Of a stretch of 30,535 bases of DNA, positions 23,239 through 30,424 are shown piece after piece; within the stretch, counting starts at the first letter, position 1, and every line of letters starts with the position of its first letter. Origin of the DNA: Clostridiales bacterium (lineage in GTDB: Bacteria > Bacillota_A > Clostridia > Saccharofermentanales > Saccharofermentanaceae); contig JAFYJX010000001.1 in the NCBI GenBank assembly GCA_017537905.1, forward strand, positions 1-30,535, given 5' to 3'. The notes beneath the pieces are model-generated. The model saw only the letters and a list, made by a program, of their open reading frames with translations. It was not told the DNA's origin and ran no database searches. The position numbers and the translations under genes were made by a program.

Positions 23239-24768
23239 ATGGGAATGAAGCGAAAAGTATTAAGCATCGTCATCTGCATCGTGGCATTAAGTACAATCGC
23301 CATCTTTGCAGCATGCGACACCGTTTTCAATCTCAAGAATGATGTAACGATCGAGGTAGGCACGCCTATCTCGATCGATGCATTTTTTGAGAATGTGCCG
23401 GACGATTGTGAGTTCCTGACTGATGTGTCAGGGATCAACACAAATGAGCCGGCAGTCTATCAGCTGAGGATCCGTTACGGAAAAAAGACAGCTGATGTCA
23501 TTCTGAGGATCGAAGACCGCACAGCGCCTACAGGCAGTCCGGTACCGCAGACGTTCTATATGAACTGGAAACTGCCGGAAGCGAATGAATGCGTTACGGA
23601 TCTTTATGATTATTCCGGTATCGCGAAGGTAGAGTACAAGGACGGCACGCCGGTATTTACCGCCGGCGGCGACTTTGAAGTGCCTGTCATCGTTACTGAT
23701 ATCTATGGAAATACGACAGAGATCCCGGTTCCGTTTACGGTCATAAATGATATTACGGGACCTGTTATCAGCGGCACTCATGATCTTGAAGTCGAAGGTA
23801 ATCCTGAATCTGTTGATTTCTTAGAGGGTGTTACGGTAACGGACGATTATGATCCGAATCCAGGACTGACAATTGATGATTCCCAGGTTGATTATACAAA
23901 GACCGGAACTTATACGCTGTTTTACAGGGCAATGGATAAGGCCGGCAACGAGAGTTCCGTCCCTGTCATGATCAACGTTAAGATCCCTGCGGCTGAAAGC
24001 AAGAACAAGACTGTCAGCGGAGACAACGGAACCTACCATGTAGGCGACGGAGACCCTTATGCTCTCGCGAGAAAAGTCATGTCCGGACTCTACAGGAAAA
24101 ACGACGTTGAGACAGCCAGGGCTATATTTAACTGGGTTCACGACAATTTCTACTTCAGGCTCCTTTCAGGCAAGCGTGTCTATGAACATGCTGCCTACAG
24201 AGGATTTACCAAGAAGAGCGGCGACTGTTTTGTCTATTACTCCTGCTGCAAGATGCTTCTGGATATTGCCGGCATCGAGAATATGAGAGTCGACCGTTAC
24301 CCGAAGCTGAACGGCAAGGTTCACTTCTGGCTTTTGGTCAAGCTCAACGGCGAGTGGTACCACTGCGATGCTACGGAAGGGTATAAAGATCACCCCGGAG
24401 TTTGGTTCATGTGTACTGACGCTCAGATCAATGACAGATATCACCAGTTTAACGGAAAGCTTTATCCTCCGCGTGCCGGAGGCTCCAAGGAATTTAAAGC
24501 TTCCCCGACACCTACTGAGGAGATAACACCTGCACCTTCTGAGGATACACCGACGCCCACACCGACGGCGGTTCCTTCTAACGGTGCTACGGCAACGCCT
24601 ACTGAGACACAGCAAAAGCCTACGGAGCCTTCACAGAACACTCCTACGGCTACACCTGTCCCTCAGGATACGGAAACTCCTACTCCTACGGCTACACCTG
24701 TGCCGGCTGATCCCACTTCGGCGCCGACAACAGCTCCCCAGCCGACAAAAGCAACAACTAACTGCTAA
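23239..24768 (+). CDS. Transglutaminase-like protein D with Thr/Pro-rich tail
   Basis: The predicted 509-residue protein starts with a short signal-like segment ending IAIFAAC26, which could be a lipobox (FAAC) or just an anchor. Two Ig-like modules (DUF5011-type at about 172-250, TVTDDYDPNPGLTIDDSQVD) lead to the transglutaminase domain (about 265-420) with C330, H362 and D377. From residue 422 to the end it is Thr/Pro-rich (PTPTPTA, TPTATPVP words) and the last residue is Cys. There is no LPXTG motif. I prefer ATG 23239, with GGGA seven bases upstream; TTG 23233 and ATG 23245 are alternatives. The PxRAGGSKEFK segment after the enzyme domain is shared with E, F and G. Confidence 0.88.
   Translation: MGMKRKVLSIVICIVALSTIAIFAACDTVFNLKNDVTIEVGTPISIDAFFENVPDDCEFLTDVSGINTNEPAVYQLRIRYGKKTADVILRIEDRTAPTGSPVPQTFYMNWKLPEANECVTDLYDYSGIAKVEYKDGTPVFTAGGDFEVPVIVTDIYGNTTEIPVPFTVINDITGPVISGTHDLEVEGNPESVDFLEGVTVTDDYDPNPGLTIDDSQVDYTKTGTYTLFYRAMDKAGNESSVPVMINVKIPAAESKNKTVSGDNGTYHVGDGDPYALARKVMSGLYRKNDVETARAIFNWVHDNFYFRLLSGKRVYEHAAYRGFTKKSGDCFVYYSCCKMLLDIAGIENMRVDRYPKLNGKVHFWLLVKLNGEWYHCDATEGYKDHPGVWFMCTDAQINDRYHQFNGKLYPPRAGGSKEFKASPTPTEEITPAPSEDTPTPTPTAVPSNGATATPTETQQKPTEPSQNTPTATPVPQDTETPTPTATPVPADPTSAPTTAPQPTKATTNC
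24502..24765 (+). repeat. Low-complexity Thr/Pro tail coding region of D
   Basis: The DNA is built of imperfect ACxCCx words encoding TPTP-type residues. It is the shortest of the three such tails (about 88 residues). Confidence 0.85.
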
Positions 24769-24799
24769 TTCTCCCGCGCAGACTTGTTATAAATAAAAC

Positions 24800-24832
24800 T
24801 TGACATTTGCGCGTGCGCTTATAAATTATAAT
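24800..24832 (+). promoter_or_regulatory. Promoter of transglutaminase E, probably leaderless
   Basis: TTGACA (24800-24805) is perfect. TATAAA (24820-24825, 14-base spacer) or TATAAT (24827-24832, 21-base spacer) is the -10. Either would start RNA within a few bases of the ATG at 24837, and no Shine-Dalgarno lies between. Confidence 0.5.
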
Positions 24833-24836
24833 TAAC

Positions 24837-26537
24837 ATGTTCAAAATTATCGGAAAAATCGGGGCTTTCTTATACTGCGCAGCTATCATTGTGCTGTCTG
24901 TTGTCTTCACTATCCGTGATGCAAACAGGAACCTAAAGCACGAAGCAGTAATCGAAGCAGGAAATCAGATCAGGATTCAGGATTTCTTTGAGTCCTGTCC
25001 TTCTGATGCACGTTTTGTAACGGATATTTCCGGTATTGATACTACCGAGCCTGCCGTATACCAGCTTAAGGTCTTCTATGACGAAGCATTCGAAAAGGAA
25101 GTCGTCTTAAGGATCGAAGATCATACGGCACCCAAGGGCATCGCTCTCCCCAAGTCACTTTATACGACATGGAAAGCTCCTGAGGCAGCAGACTGTGTCG
25201 GTTATCTTTACGATCTTTCCGGCATTGGCAAGATCGAGTTCGAAGAAGAGCCCGTTTTCAAAGAAGGTGGCGATTACAATGTCCCTGTCCTCGTAACCGA
25301 TGTTTACGGCAACACGGCAACGATCAATGTTCCTTTCACAGTTATCGATGACCGCACCGCGCCCGTCCTTACAGGAGTCAGGAACATCGAGTGCTCGATC
25401 GATGATGAAGAGCCTGATTTCTTCGAAGGCATCGAAGCTTCTGACGATTATGATGAAGATCCCGTAATTCTCATCGATGATACAAAGGTCGATTACGAGA
25501 ACCCTGGCACATACGTGGTCAAGTACATGGCCATCGACAAGGCAGGAAACACCACATACCAGCAGGCTGAGCTTACACTTAAGAAGCCTGCCAAGAACGC
25601 TCCCAAGAAGACTACGGTAGTCAGCGAAGGTGACGATTTTACAGGCGGCGGTTCGAACGTCGGCGGTGCAAACGGCGGCTCTTCAAGCGGAACAAGTTCC
25701 GGTCCCAGCACAAAGGAAAAGGCACAGAAGCTTGCCAGGAAGATATTGTCAGGTCTCTGGGGCAAGGACGATGTCGCAACTGCCAGAAACATCTTCAACT
25801 GGGTTCACAGCCATATTTACTATGCACACGTACCGGGCAGACCGTCTTACGCAAAAGCCGCATACAGAGGCTTTTCAAAGCGTTCCGGCGACTGCTACGT
25901 TTACTATGCATGCTGCAAGATGCTCCTTGACCTCGCGGGCATTCCTAACATGATGGTCAAGAGATATCCTGTTACAGGTTCCAACCATTACTGGAATCTC
26001 GTAAAGCTTAACGGCCAGTGGTATCACTGCGATGCTACTGTTTTCAAGCACAGAAGAACTATCTATTTCATGTGCACGGACAAGCAGATCAATGACAAGT
26101 ACCACAAGTTCAACGGTAAGCTCTATCCTGCACGTGCCGGCGGTTCGACTGACTTTAAGCCTACGGATACACCGACTCCGATCCCGACTAATACAAATAC
26201 ACCGACACCTGAGCCGGTAATTACTTCATCGGCATCGTCAACGAATACTCCGACTCCTACACCGGAGATCACGAATAATCCGACAATAACGGGTGAACCT
26301 ACATCCGGCGCAACAAATACGCCCACACCGGTAATTACTACCACGGGCGATCCTACGAACACACCGACAACAGCTCCGATCAATACGACAACGGAGGAAC
26401 CGACAAACACGCCGACCCAGAAGCCGGCAGATCCGACCAACACGAACACGCCGACTCCAAAGCCCGCAGATCCGACTTCACCTCCGAAGCCGACAAATCC
26501 GCCGAAGCCGACAGAGACAAGTGATCCGGAAGAATAA
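24837..26537 (+). CDS. Transglutaminase-like protein E with Thr/Pro-rich tail
   Basis: The 566-residue protein starts with a single anchor (IGKIGAFLYCAAIIVLSVVF) nearly matching that of G. Ig-like modules follow (DUF5011-type at about 172-250, ASDDYDEDPVILIDDTKVD), then a Gly/Ser linker (about 262-290), the transglutaminase domain (about 295-440) with C353, H384 and D399, and from residue 442 a 125-residue Thr/Pro/Asn-rich tail without sortase signal. The tail would project into or through the wall and could be O-glycosylated. Its own promoter is just upstream and no ribosome site is seen; F follows after 54 bases with no terminator. It probably heads an E-F-G-lipoprotein 2 operon. Confidence 0.9.
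   Translation: MFKIIGKIGAFLYCAAIIVLSVVFTIRDANRNLKHEAVIEAGNQIRIQDFFESCPSDARFVTDISGIDTTEPAVYQLKVFYDEAFEKEVVLRIEDHTAPKGIALPKSLYTTWKAPEAADCVGYLYDLSGIGKIEFEEEPVFKEGGDYNVPVLVTDVYGNTATINVPFTVIDDRTAPVLTGVRNIECSIDDEEPDFFEGIEASDDYDEDPVILIDDTKVDYENPGTYVVKYMAIDKAGNTTYQQAELTLKKPAKNAPKKTTVVSEGDDFTGGGSNVGGANGGSSSGTSSGPSTKEKAQKLARKILSGLWGKDDVATARNIFNWVHSHIYYAHVPGRPSYAKAAYRGFSKRSGDCYVYYACCKMLLDLAGIPNMMVKRYPVTGSNHYWNLVKLNGQWYHCDATVFKHRRTIYFMCTDKQINDKYHKFNGKLYPARAGGSTDFKPTDTPTPIPTNTNTPTPEPVITSSASSTNTPTPTPEITNNPTITGEPTSGATNTPTPVITTTGDPTNTPTTAPINTTTEEPTNTPTQKPADPTNTNTPTPKPADPTSPPKPTNPPKPTETSDPEE
26160..26534 (+). repeat. Low-complexity Thr/Pro tail coding region of E
   Basis: Imperfect ACGCC/ACACCG words encode TNTPTP-type residues over about 125 codons. 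It resembles the tails of D and F in composition but not in exact order. Confidence 0.85.
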
Positions 26538-26556
26538 AACTAATTTTGCAGATTTT

Positions 26557-26575
26557 CATTGGGGAATAAATAGGA
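26557..26575 (+). repeat. Intergenic GGGGAATAA leader motif (copy before F)
   Basis: CATTGGGGAATAAATAGGA lies upstream of F. Related words occur before G (28262-28293, twice) and before D (CACTGGGGATAAA, 23206-23218). They are probably relics of duplication of gene plus leader. Confidence 0.5.
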
Positions 26576-26591
26576 AAAGAGAAAGGAAGAA

Positions 26592-28259
26592 ATGAGCAAA
26601 GAAAAGCAGAAACAACCGGTTAATAAGAAAGAACGCAGTGCCAGGATAGCTGTAAGTCTCGTGGCTGTCTTGTTCTGCATTTCGGTGGTTTCGTCTGTTG
26701 CCGCTTATCTGATCATCAATCGAGCTGATAAGAACGCCAGAAACGAGATCACTCTTGAAGCCGGAAATCAGATCCGCATCGAAGATTTTTTCGAGAAGTG
26801 CCCTGAAGATGCCAAGTTCATTACCGATGTTTCAGGCATCGATGTTAATGTGCCTGCCGTCTACAGACTTAAGGTATCTTACGATAAGGTTTTCGAGAAG
26901 GAAGTAACACTGAAGATCGAGGACCACACAGGTCCTGTGGGAGAGGCTATTCCGCAGACACAGTTTACGCTGACAAAGTGGCCTGAAGCATCCGAATGCG
27001 TAGGATGCCTCTATGACCTTTCCGGAATTGCGAATATCAGTTTTAAGGAAGAGCTCCCCAAAAAGCTCAATACCGGTAATTATGAATTTATCGTTGTAGT
27101 TACAGACTGGTACAACAATTCCACTGAGATCAGTGTTCCGTTCCATGTTATCAACGACCAGACGGCACCCTTTATCAAGGGCGTTAAACCGCTTACATGT
27201 AACGGTGATCCGGATGCAGTAGATTTCTTCGAAGGCATTACGGTTACCGACGACTACGACGAAACCCCATATTTCGTAGTTGACGATGAAGAAGTTGATT
27301 ACAGCAAGAACGGAACCTATAAGATCGTCTATAAAGCTATCGACAGCGTTGGCAATATCAGATATGCGGAAACAACAATGACGGTCAAGCTGAACAGTGC
27401 TGCAAAGAAGAAGACGCAGGGAGGCGGCTACAGCGGAAACGCATACGAGATCGCCAAGCAGATCTTCAAAGACTACGGAATGAAGAAGAGCTCCGACGTT
27501 GAGACAGCAAGAGCCATCTTCAACTTCGTCAACACAAGCATCTGGTATCAGACGATCCGCGGCAAACAGACTTATGAAGGCGCAGCATACAGGGGATTTA
27601 CCAGACATAACGGTGACTGCTATGTTTACTACGCATGCATGAGAATGCTTTTGGACGTTGCCGGAATCCCGAACATGGCGATCCACAGAAAAGCAGGCAA
27701 GGGCACGATCCACTATTGGAATCTCGTTAAGCTTAACGGCCAGTGGTACCACTGCGATGCCACGAGATACAGCCACAGACTAAACGGCTGGTTTATGTGC
27801 ACCGATAAGCAGATCAACGATAAGTATCACAGGTTCAACGGATACGATTATCCGGAAAGGGCAGGAGGTTCGAAGGAGTTCAAACCTACGGACACACCGA
27901 CACCGTCGCCTTCTCCGTCACCTACAACTGCACCGACGTCAACGACTGATCCGACTTCCGTAACGGCAACACCGACGGCAAGCCAGGGCCAGGGAGGCTC
28001 GACCGACTCGCCGACGCCGACTCCGGAAACAACGCAAGGAGTGCCGACTGTCACAACGACGACCGCACCGGAACCGACAAAGGCCGATCCGACGCCAACA
28101 ACAAAACCGGCTGAGCCGACAGAGACGACTAAACCGGCAGAACCGACCAATACGAATACACCGGTTCCGAAGCCGACGAATACGCCAAAGCCGACAAATA
28201 CGCCGAAGCCGGCAGAGCCGAAACAAACGGAGAATCCTCCTCCGCCATCAGAAGGATAG
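26592..28259 (+). CDS. Transglutaminase-like protein F with Thr/Pro-rich tail
   Basis: The 555-residue protein has a longer basic head (about 20 residues) and one anchor helix (about 24-45). Its Ig-like modules include a DUF5011-type domain (about 189-268, TVTDDYDETPYFVVDDEEVD); the transglutaminase domain (about 285-425) has C343, H374 and D389 in GDCYVYYACM, HYWNLVKLNGQWYHCDAT. The Thr/Pro-rich tail runs from residue 431 to 555 and ends PPPPSEG; no LPXTG. AAAGGAAG gives a proper ribosome site, unlike E. It lies between E and G with no terminators. Anchor sequence differs from E and G although the enzyme domain is close to E. Confidence 0.9.
   Translation: MSKEKQKQPVNKKERSARIAVSLVAVLFCISVVSSVAAYLIINRADKNARNEITLEAGNQIRIEDFFEKCPEDAKFITDVSGIDVNVPAVYRLKVSYDKVFEKEVTLKIEDHTGPVGEAIPQTQFTLTKWPEASECVGCLYDLSGIANISFKEELPKKLNTGNYEFIVVVTDWYNNSTEISVPFHVINDQTAPFIKGVKPLTCNGDPDAVDFFEGITVTDDYDETPYFVVDDEEVDYSKNGTYKIVYKAIDSVGNIRYAETTMTVKLNSAAKKKTQGGGYSGNAYEIAKQIFKDYGMKKSSDVETARAIFNFVNTSIWYQTIRGKQTYEGAAYRGFTRHNGDCYVYYACMRMLLDVAGIPNMAIHRKAGKGTIHYWNLVKLNGQWYHCDATRYSHRLNGWFMCTDKQINDKYHRFNGYDYPERAGGSKEFKPTDTPTPSPSPSPTTAPTSTTDPTSVTATPTASQGQGGSTDSPTPTPETTQGVPTVTTTTAPEPTKADPTPTTKPAEPTETTKPAEPTNTNTPVPKPTNTPKPTNTPKPAEPKQTENPPPPSEG
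27882..28256 (+). repeat. Low-complexity Thr/Pro tail coding region of F
   Basis: ACACCGAC, CCGACA and AATACGCC words recur over about 125 codons encoding PSPSPSP, TPTP and NTPKPT stretches. The opposite strand is an open frame only because of this composition. Confidence 0.85.
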
Positions 28260-28261
28260 AT

Positions 28262-28293
28262 CATTGGGGAATGATCTTTGGGAATAATAGGAA
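28262..28293 (+). repeat. Intergenic GGGGAATAA leader motif (tandem copies before G)
   Basis: CATTGGGGAATGAT (28262-28275) is followed by TTTGGGAATAATAGGAA (28277-28293), two variants of the motif found before F. Confidence 0.5.
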
Positions 28294-28326
28294 TTTTGCT
28301 TCAAAGGAATAAGAGAGTAAAAAACT

Positions 28327-29613
28327 ATGTACAGGACAATTGCGAAAATAGGATCATTGATTTATTGCGCTGTGATCGTGGTGATATCGGTAGTATGCAC
28401 CATCAAGGACGCAAATAAGAATCTGGTAAGAGAAGTCTGCATCGAAGCAGGCGGCGACATTCATATTGAAGATTTCTTCAAAACATGTCCTGCCGATGCG
28501 AAGTTTGAGACCGACATCTCACAGATAGACACCAACGTGCCTTCGGTATACCAGCTCACAGTCAAATACAGTGAGGCCTTTGTTGAAAATGTAACTTTAA
28601 AGATCGAGGATCATACCGCTCCCAAGGGCATCGCCCTTCCGCAGAAAAAGTATGCGAGTCACGAGTGGCCGGATCCTTCGGAGTGCGTAGGCTATCTCTA
28701 CGATCTTTCGGGTATCGCCAAGATCGAGTACAGGGACGGAACGCCCCGCTATGAATACACGGGAGACTATCTGGTACCTGTTGTCGTTACCGACTGGTAT
28801 GACAACTCCACAGTCATTGAGGTTCCTTTCCATGTGACTGATGACCATAATGCCCCGTTGTTCTACGGCATTCACGACATCTATATCGATGATTCCAAAG
28901 ATGCCCAGATCGATTATTTCGAGGGCGTAACCTACGCTGATGATTACGATGAGGAACCCAGAGTCGACGTCGATGATTCACAGGTCCAGATCGGCAAAGA
29001 AGGCGTATATGAGGTCACATATAAGGCCATGGACGCAGCGAAAAACGTCCGTAAGCAGACAGCTTATGTCCATGTGGTCAAGCAGCGTTTCCAGAACACT
29101 ACGGTAGGTGCCGGCGGCGGCTGGGATACCAAGAACCACAAGGAAGTTTATAAGATCGCCAAGGCTCTTGTTAAGCAGCTCAAGGGCAAGAACAAGACCG
29201 AAACGGCCAGAAATATCGTCTCCTGGGTCCATTCAAACGTCTGGTATTGTACCGTTCACGGCAAGCAGACTTTCGAAGGCGCTGCATACAGATGCTTCAC
29301 CCAGCATAACGGTGACTGCTACGGATATTACTGCACTACGAAGATCCTTTTGGACTGCGCCGGAATAGACAACATGATGGTCAGAAGATACCCTCTCAAG
29401 TGGAGCGGCCATTACTGGAATCTCGTAAAAATCGGTGACAAGTGGTATCATTGTGACTCGACGGTTTACCGATATCATGCAGGCTACTTTTTCAAGCTTA
29501 ATGATAAGAAGATGGCCGACGGTCACCACCACTTTAACGGCAACATCCTGCCTGTAAGAGCAGGCGGAACGCCCAAATATATTAAGGAACAAGAAAAAGA
29601 ACAAAAGAAATAA
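28327..29613 (+). CDS. Transglutaminase-like protein G, tail-less
   Basis: The 428-residue protein is the most compact member. Its anchor IAKIGSLIYCAVIVVISVV and following TIKDANKNL nearly repeat those of E. Ig-like modules (DUF5011-type at about 173-255, YADDYDEEPRVDVDDSQVQ) precede the transglutaminase domain (about 265-415) with C331, H362 and D377. After the shared PVRAGGTPKY segment it ends in a short Lys/Glu/Gln stretch in place of the Thr/Pro tail of E and F, so the tail was lost here or gained there. Only weak GAGAG precedes the ATG. Lipoprotein 2 follows after 31 bases. Confidence 0.9.
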   Translation: MYRTIAKIGSLIYCAVIVVISVVCTIKDANKNLVREVCIEAGGDIHIEDFFKTCPADAKFETDISQIDTNVPSVYQLTVKYSEAFVENVTLKIEDHTAPKGIALPQKKYASHEWPDPSECVGYLYDLSGIAKIEYRDGTPRYEYTGDYLVPVVVTDWYDNSTVIEVPFHVTDDHNAPLFYGIHDIYIDDSKDAQIDYFEGVTYADDYDEEPRVDVDDSQVQIGKEGVYEVTYKAMDAAKNVRKQTAYVHVVKQRFQNTTVGAGGGWDTKNHKEVYKIAKALVKQLKGKNKTETARNIVSWVHSNVWYCTVHGKQTFEGAAYRCFTQHNGDCYGYYCTTKILLDCAGIDNMMVRRYPLKWSGHYWNLVKIGDKWYHCDSTVYRYHAGYFFKLNDKKMADGHHHFNGNILPVRAGGTPKYIKEQEKEQKK

Positions 29614-29644
29614 TAACTATTAAAGGTAATAGGAGAAAAAACAA

Positions 29645-30217
29645 ATGAAAAAGACAAGATTACTTACAGCAGTTATCCTCGCAAGTGTAGCAGCTCTTGC
29701 TCTCGCAGGATGCAACACTCCTTCTTCAGGTGATCCTGCAGTAGCTACCCGTATCGAAGGCGGACAGACTCAGATCTCTGTTGAGCCTTCCGGTTCGGAT
29801 AACACCAAAAAAGATGTTTATAAGTTCACATATAAGGGTTATGACATCATCCCCGGAACTGAAATGAAGCCTGTTCTTGAAGCAATCGGCGACCCTGTTG
29901 AACCGCCTTTCCAGGCTGCTTCATGCGCCGGCCAGGGTTTTGATACCACATATAACTACCCCGGATTCTATATCCAGACATATGAAGAGGGCGGCAGCGA
30001 ACTTATCCGCGGCATCGTAATCACAGATGCTCTTGTTGACTGCGGCGGAGTCCACCTTGGTGATACCCTTGAAGCAGTAAAGGAAGTTTACGGCACACCT
30101 ACACAAGAGGACGATTTCGGTCTTGATTACCGTTCAGGCAACGTAGTTCTCAGATTCTCAACAGACGGATTCAATTCGGTTACTGATATCACATTTATCG
30201 TTGCCGAGTGGGCTTAA
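29645..30217 (+). CDS. Small lipoprotein 2, CAGQG family
   Basis: The 190-residue precursor has a textbook lipoprotein signal, KKTRLLTAVILASVAALALAGC, with lipobox L-A-G-C23. The mature part starts with a Ser/Gly/Asp linker and then matches lipoprotein 1: YKFTYKGYDI, AASCAGQGFDTTYNY (C94), VDCGGVHLGDTLEAVKEVYGTP (C133). Residues near the second Cys differ from lipoprotein 1, but a C94-C133 disulfide is possible in both. TAGGAGA is the ribosome site. It closes the E-F-G transcript and, with lipoprotein 1 at the other side, brackets transglutaminases C to G. Function unknown; a partner or inhibitor of these enzymes is inferred from position. Confidence 0.87.
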   Translation: MKKTRLLTAVILASVAALALAGCNTPSSGDPAVATRIEGGQTQISVEPSGSDNTKKDVYKFTYKGYDIIPGTEMKPVLEAIGDPVEPPFQAASCAGQGFDTTYNYPGFYIQTYEEGGSELIRGIVITDALVDCGGVHLGDTLEAVKEVYGTPTQEDDFGLDYRSGNVVLRFSTDGFNSVTDITFIVAEWA

Positions 30218-30256
30218 TTCGAAATAGTCAGGTCGATTAATCGCGAAAAAAGGCGA

Positions 30257-30292
30257 ATTTCGACGAATTTAAGAGAATTATCGAAGTTTTTT
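30257..30292 (+). terminator. Probable terminator of the transglutaminase/lipoprotein operon
   Basis: An imperfect hairpin, TTCGA-CG-AATT with AATT-A-TCGAA around TAAGAG, is followed by G and six T. The stem is AT-rich and weak, so read-through into rplM is possible. Confidence 0.5.
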
Positions 30293-30303
30293 CGAGAAAA
30301 TTG

Positions 30304-30332
30304 TTGACATAACAGTATAACGCGGTTATTAT
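30304..30332 (+). promoter_or_regulatory. Promoter of rplM
   Basis: Perfect TTGACA (30304-30309), a 17-base spacer and TATTAT (30327-30332). Predicted start near 30339 gives a leader of about 86 bases. Confidence 0.9.
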
Positions 30333-30333
30333 A

Positions 30334-30420
30334 TGCAGGCTTGCTCATGGAGCAGGCCTGTTCTTTTTGCTCACAAAGGCATTTGGAATATAAAAGAATC
30401 AATGAATTTCAAGGAGAAAG
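30334..30420 (+). promoter_or_regulatory. L13-leader-like structured 5' UTR
   Basis: CAGGCTTGCTC pairs with GAGCAGGCCTG (one wobble) with loop ATG, directly at the predicted RNA 5' end, followed by TTCTTTTT. In Firmicutes rplM-rpsI transcripts start with an L13-binding leader; position and shape fit, but the hairpin could also be an attenuator. AAGGAG (30411-30416) is the ribosome site. Confidence 0.6.
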
Positions 30421-30424
30421 ACAC

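Noticed and set aside
26832..27776. 314-codon minus-strand open frame opposite transglutaminase F
   Set aside because: Shadow of the plus-strand gene, which has a conserved catalytic triad; no start signal or recognisable domain on the minus strand.
24502..28256. LPXTG-type sorting signals at the ends of the Thr/Pro-rich proteins
   Set aside because: No LPXTG-like motif, hydrophobic segment or basic end follows any of the tails.
26123..28264. Gly/Val-rich minus-strand frames opposite the Thr/Pro tails (for example VGVFVGSS repeats)
   Set aside because: Repetitive ACxCCx DNA leaves the opposite strand open; the products are low-complexity by-products.
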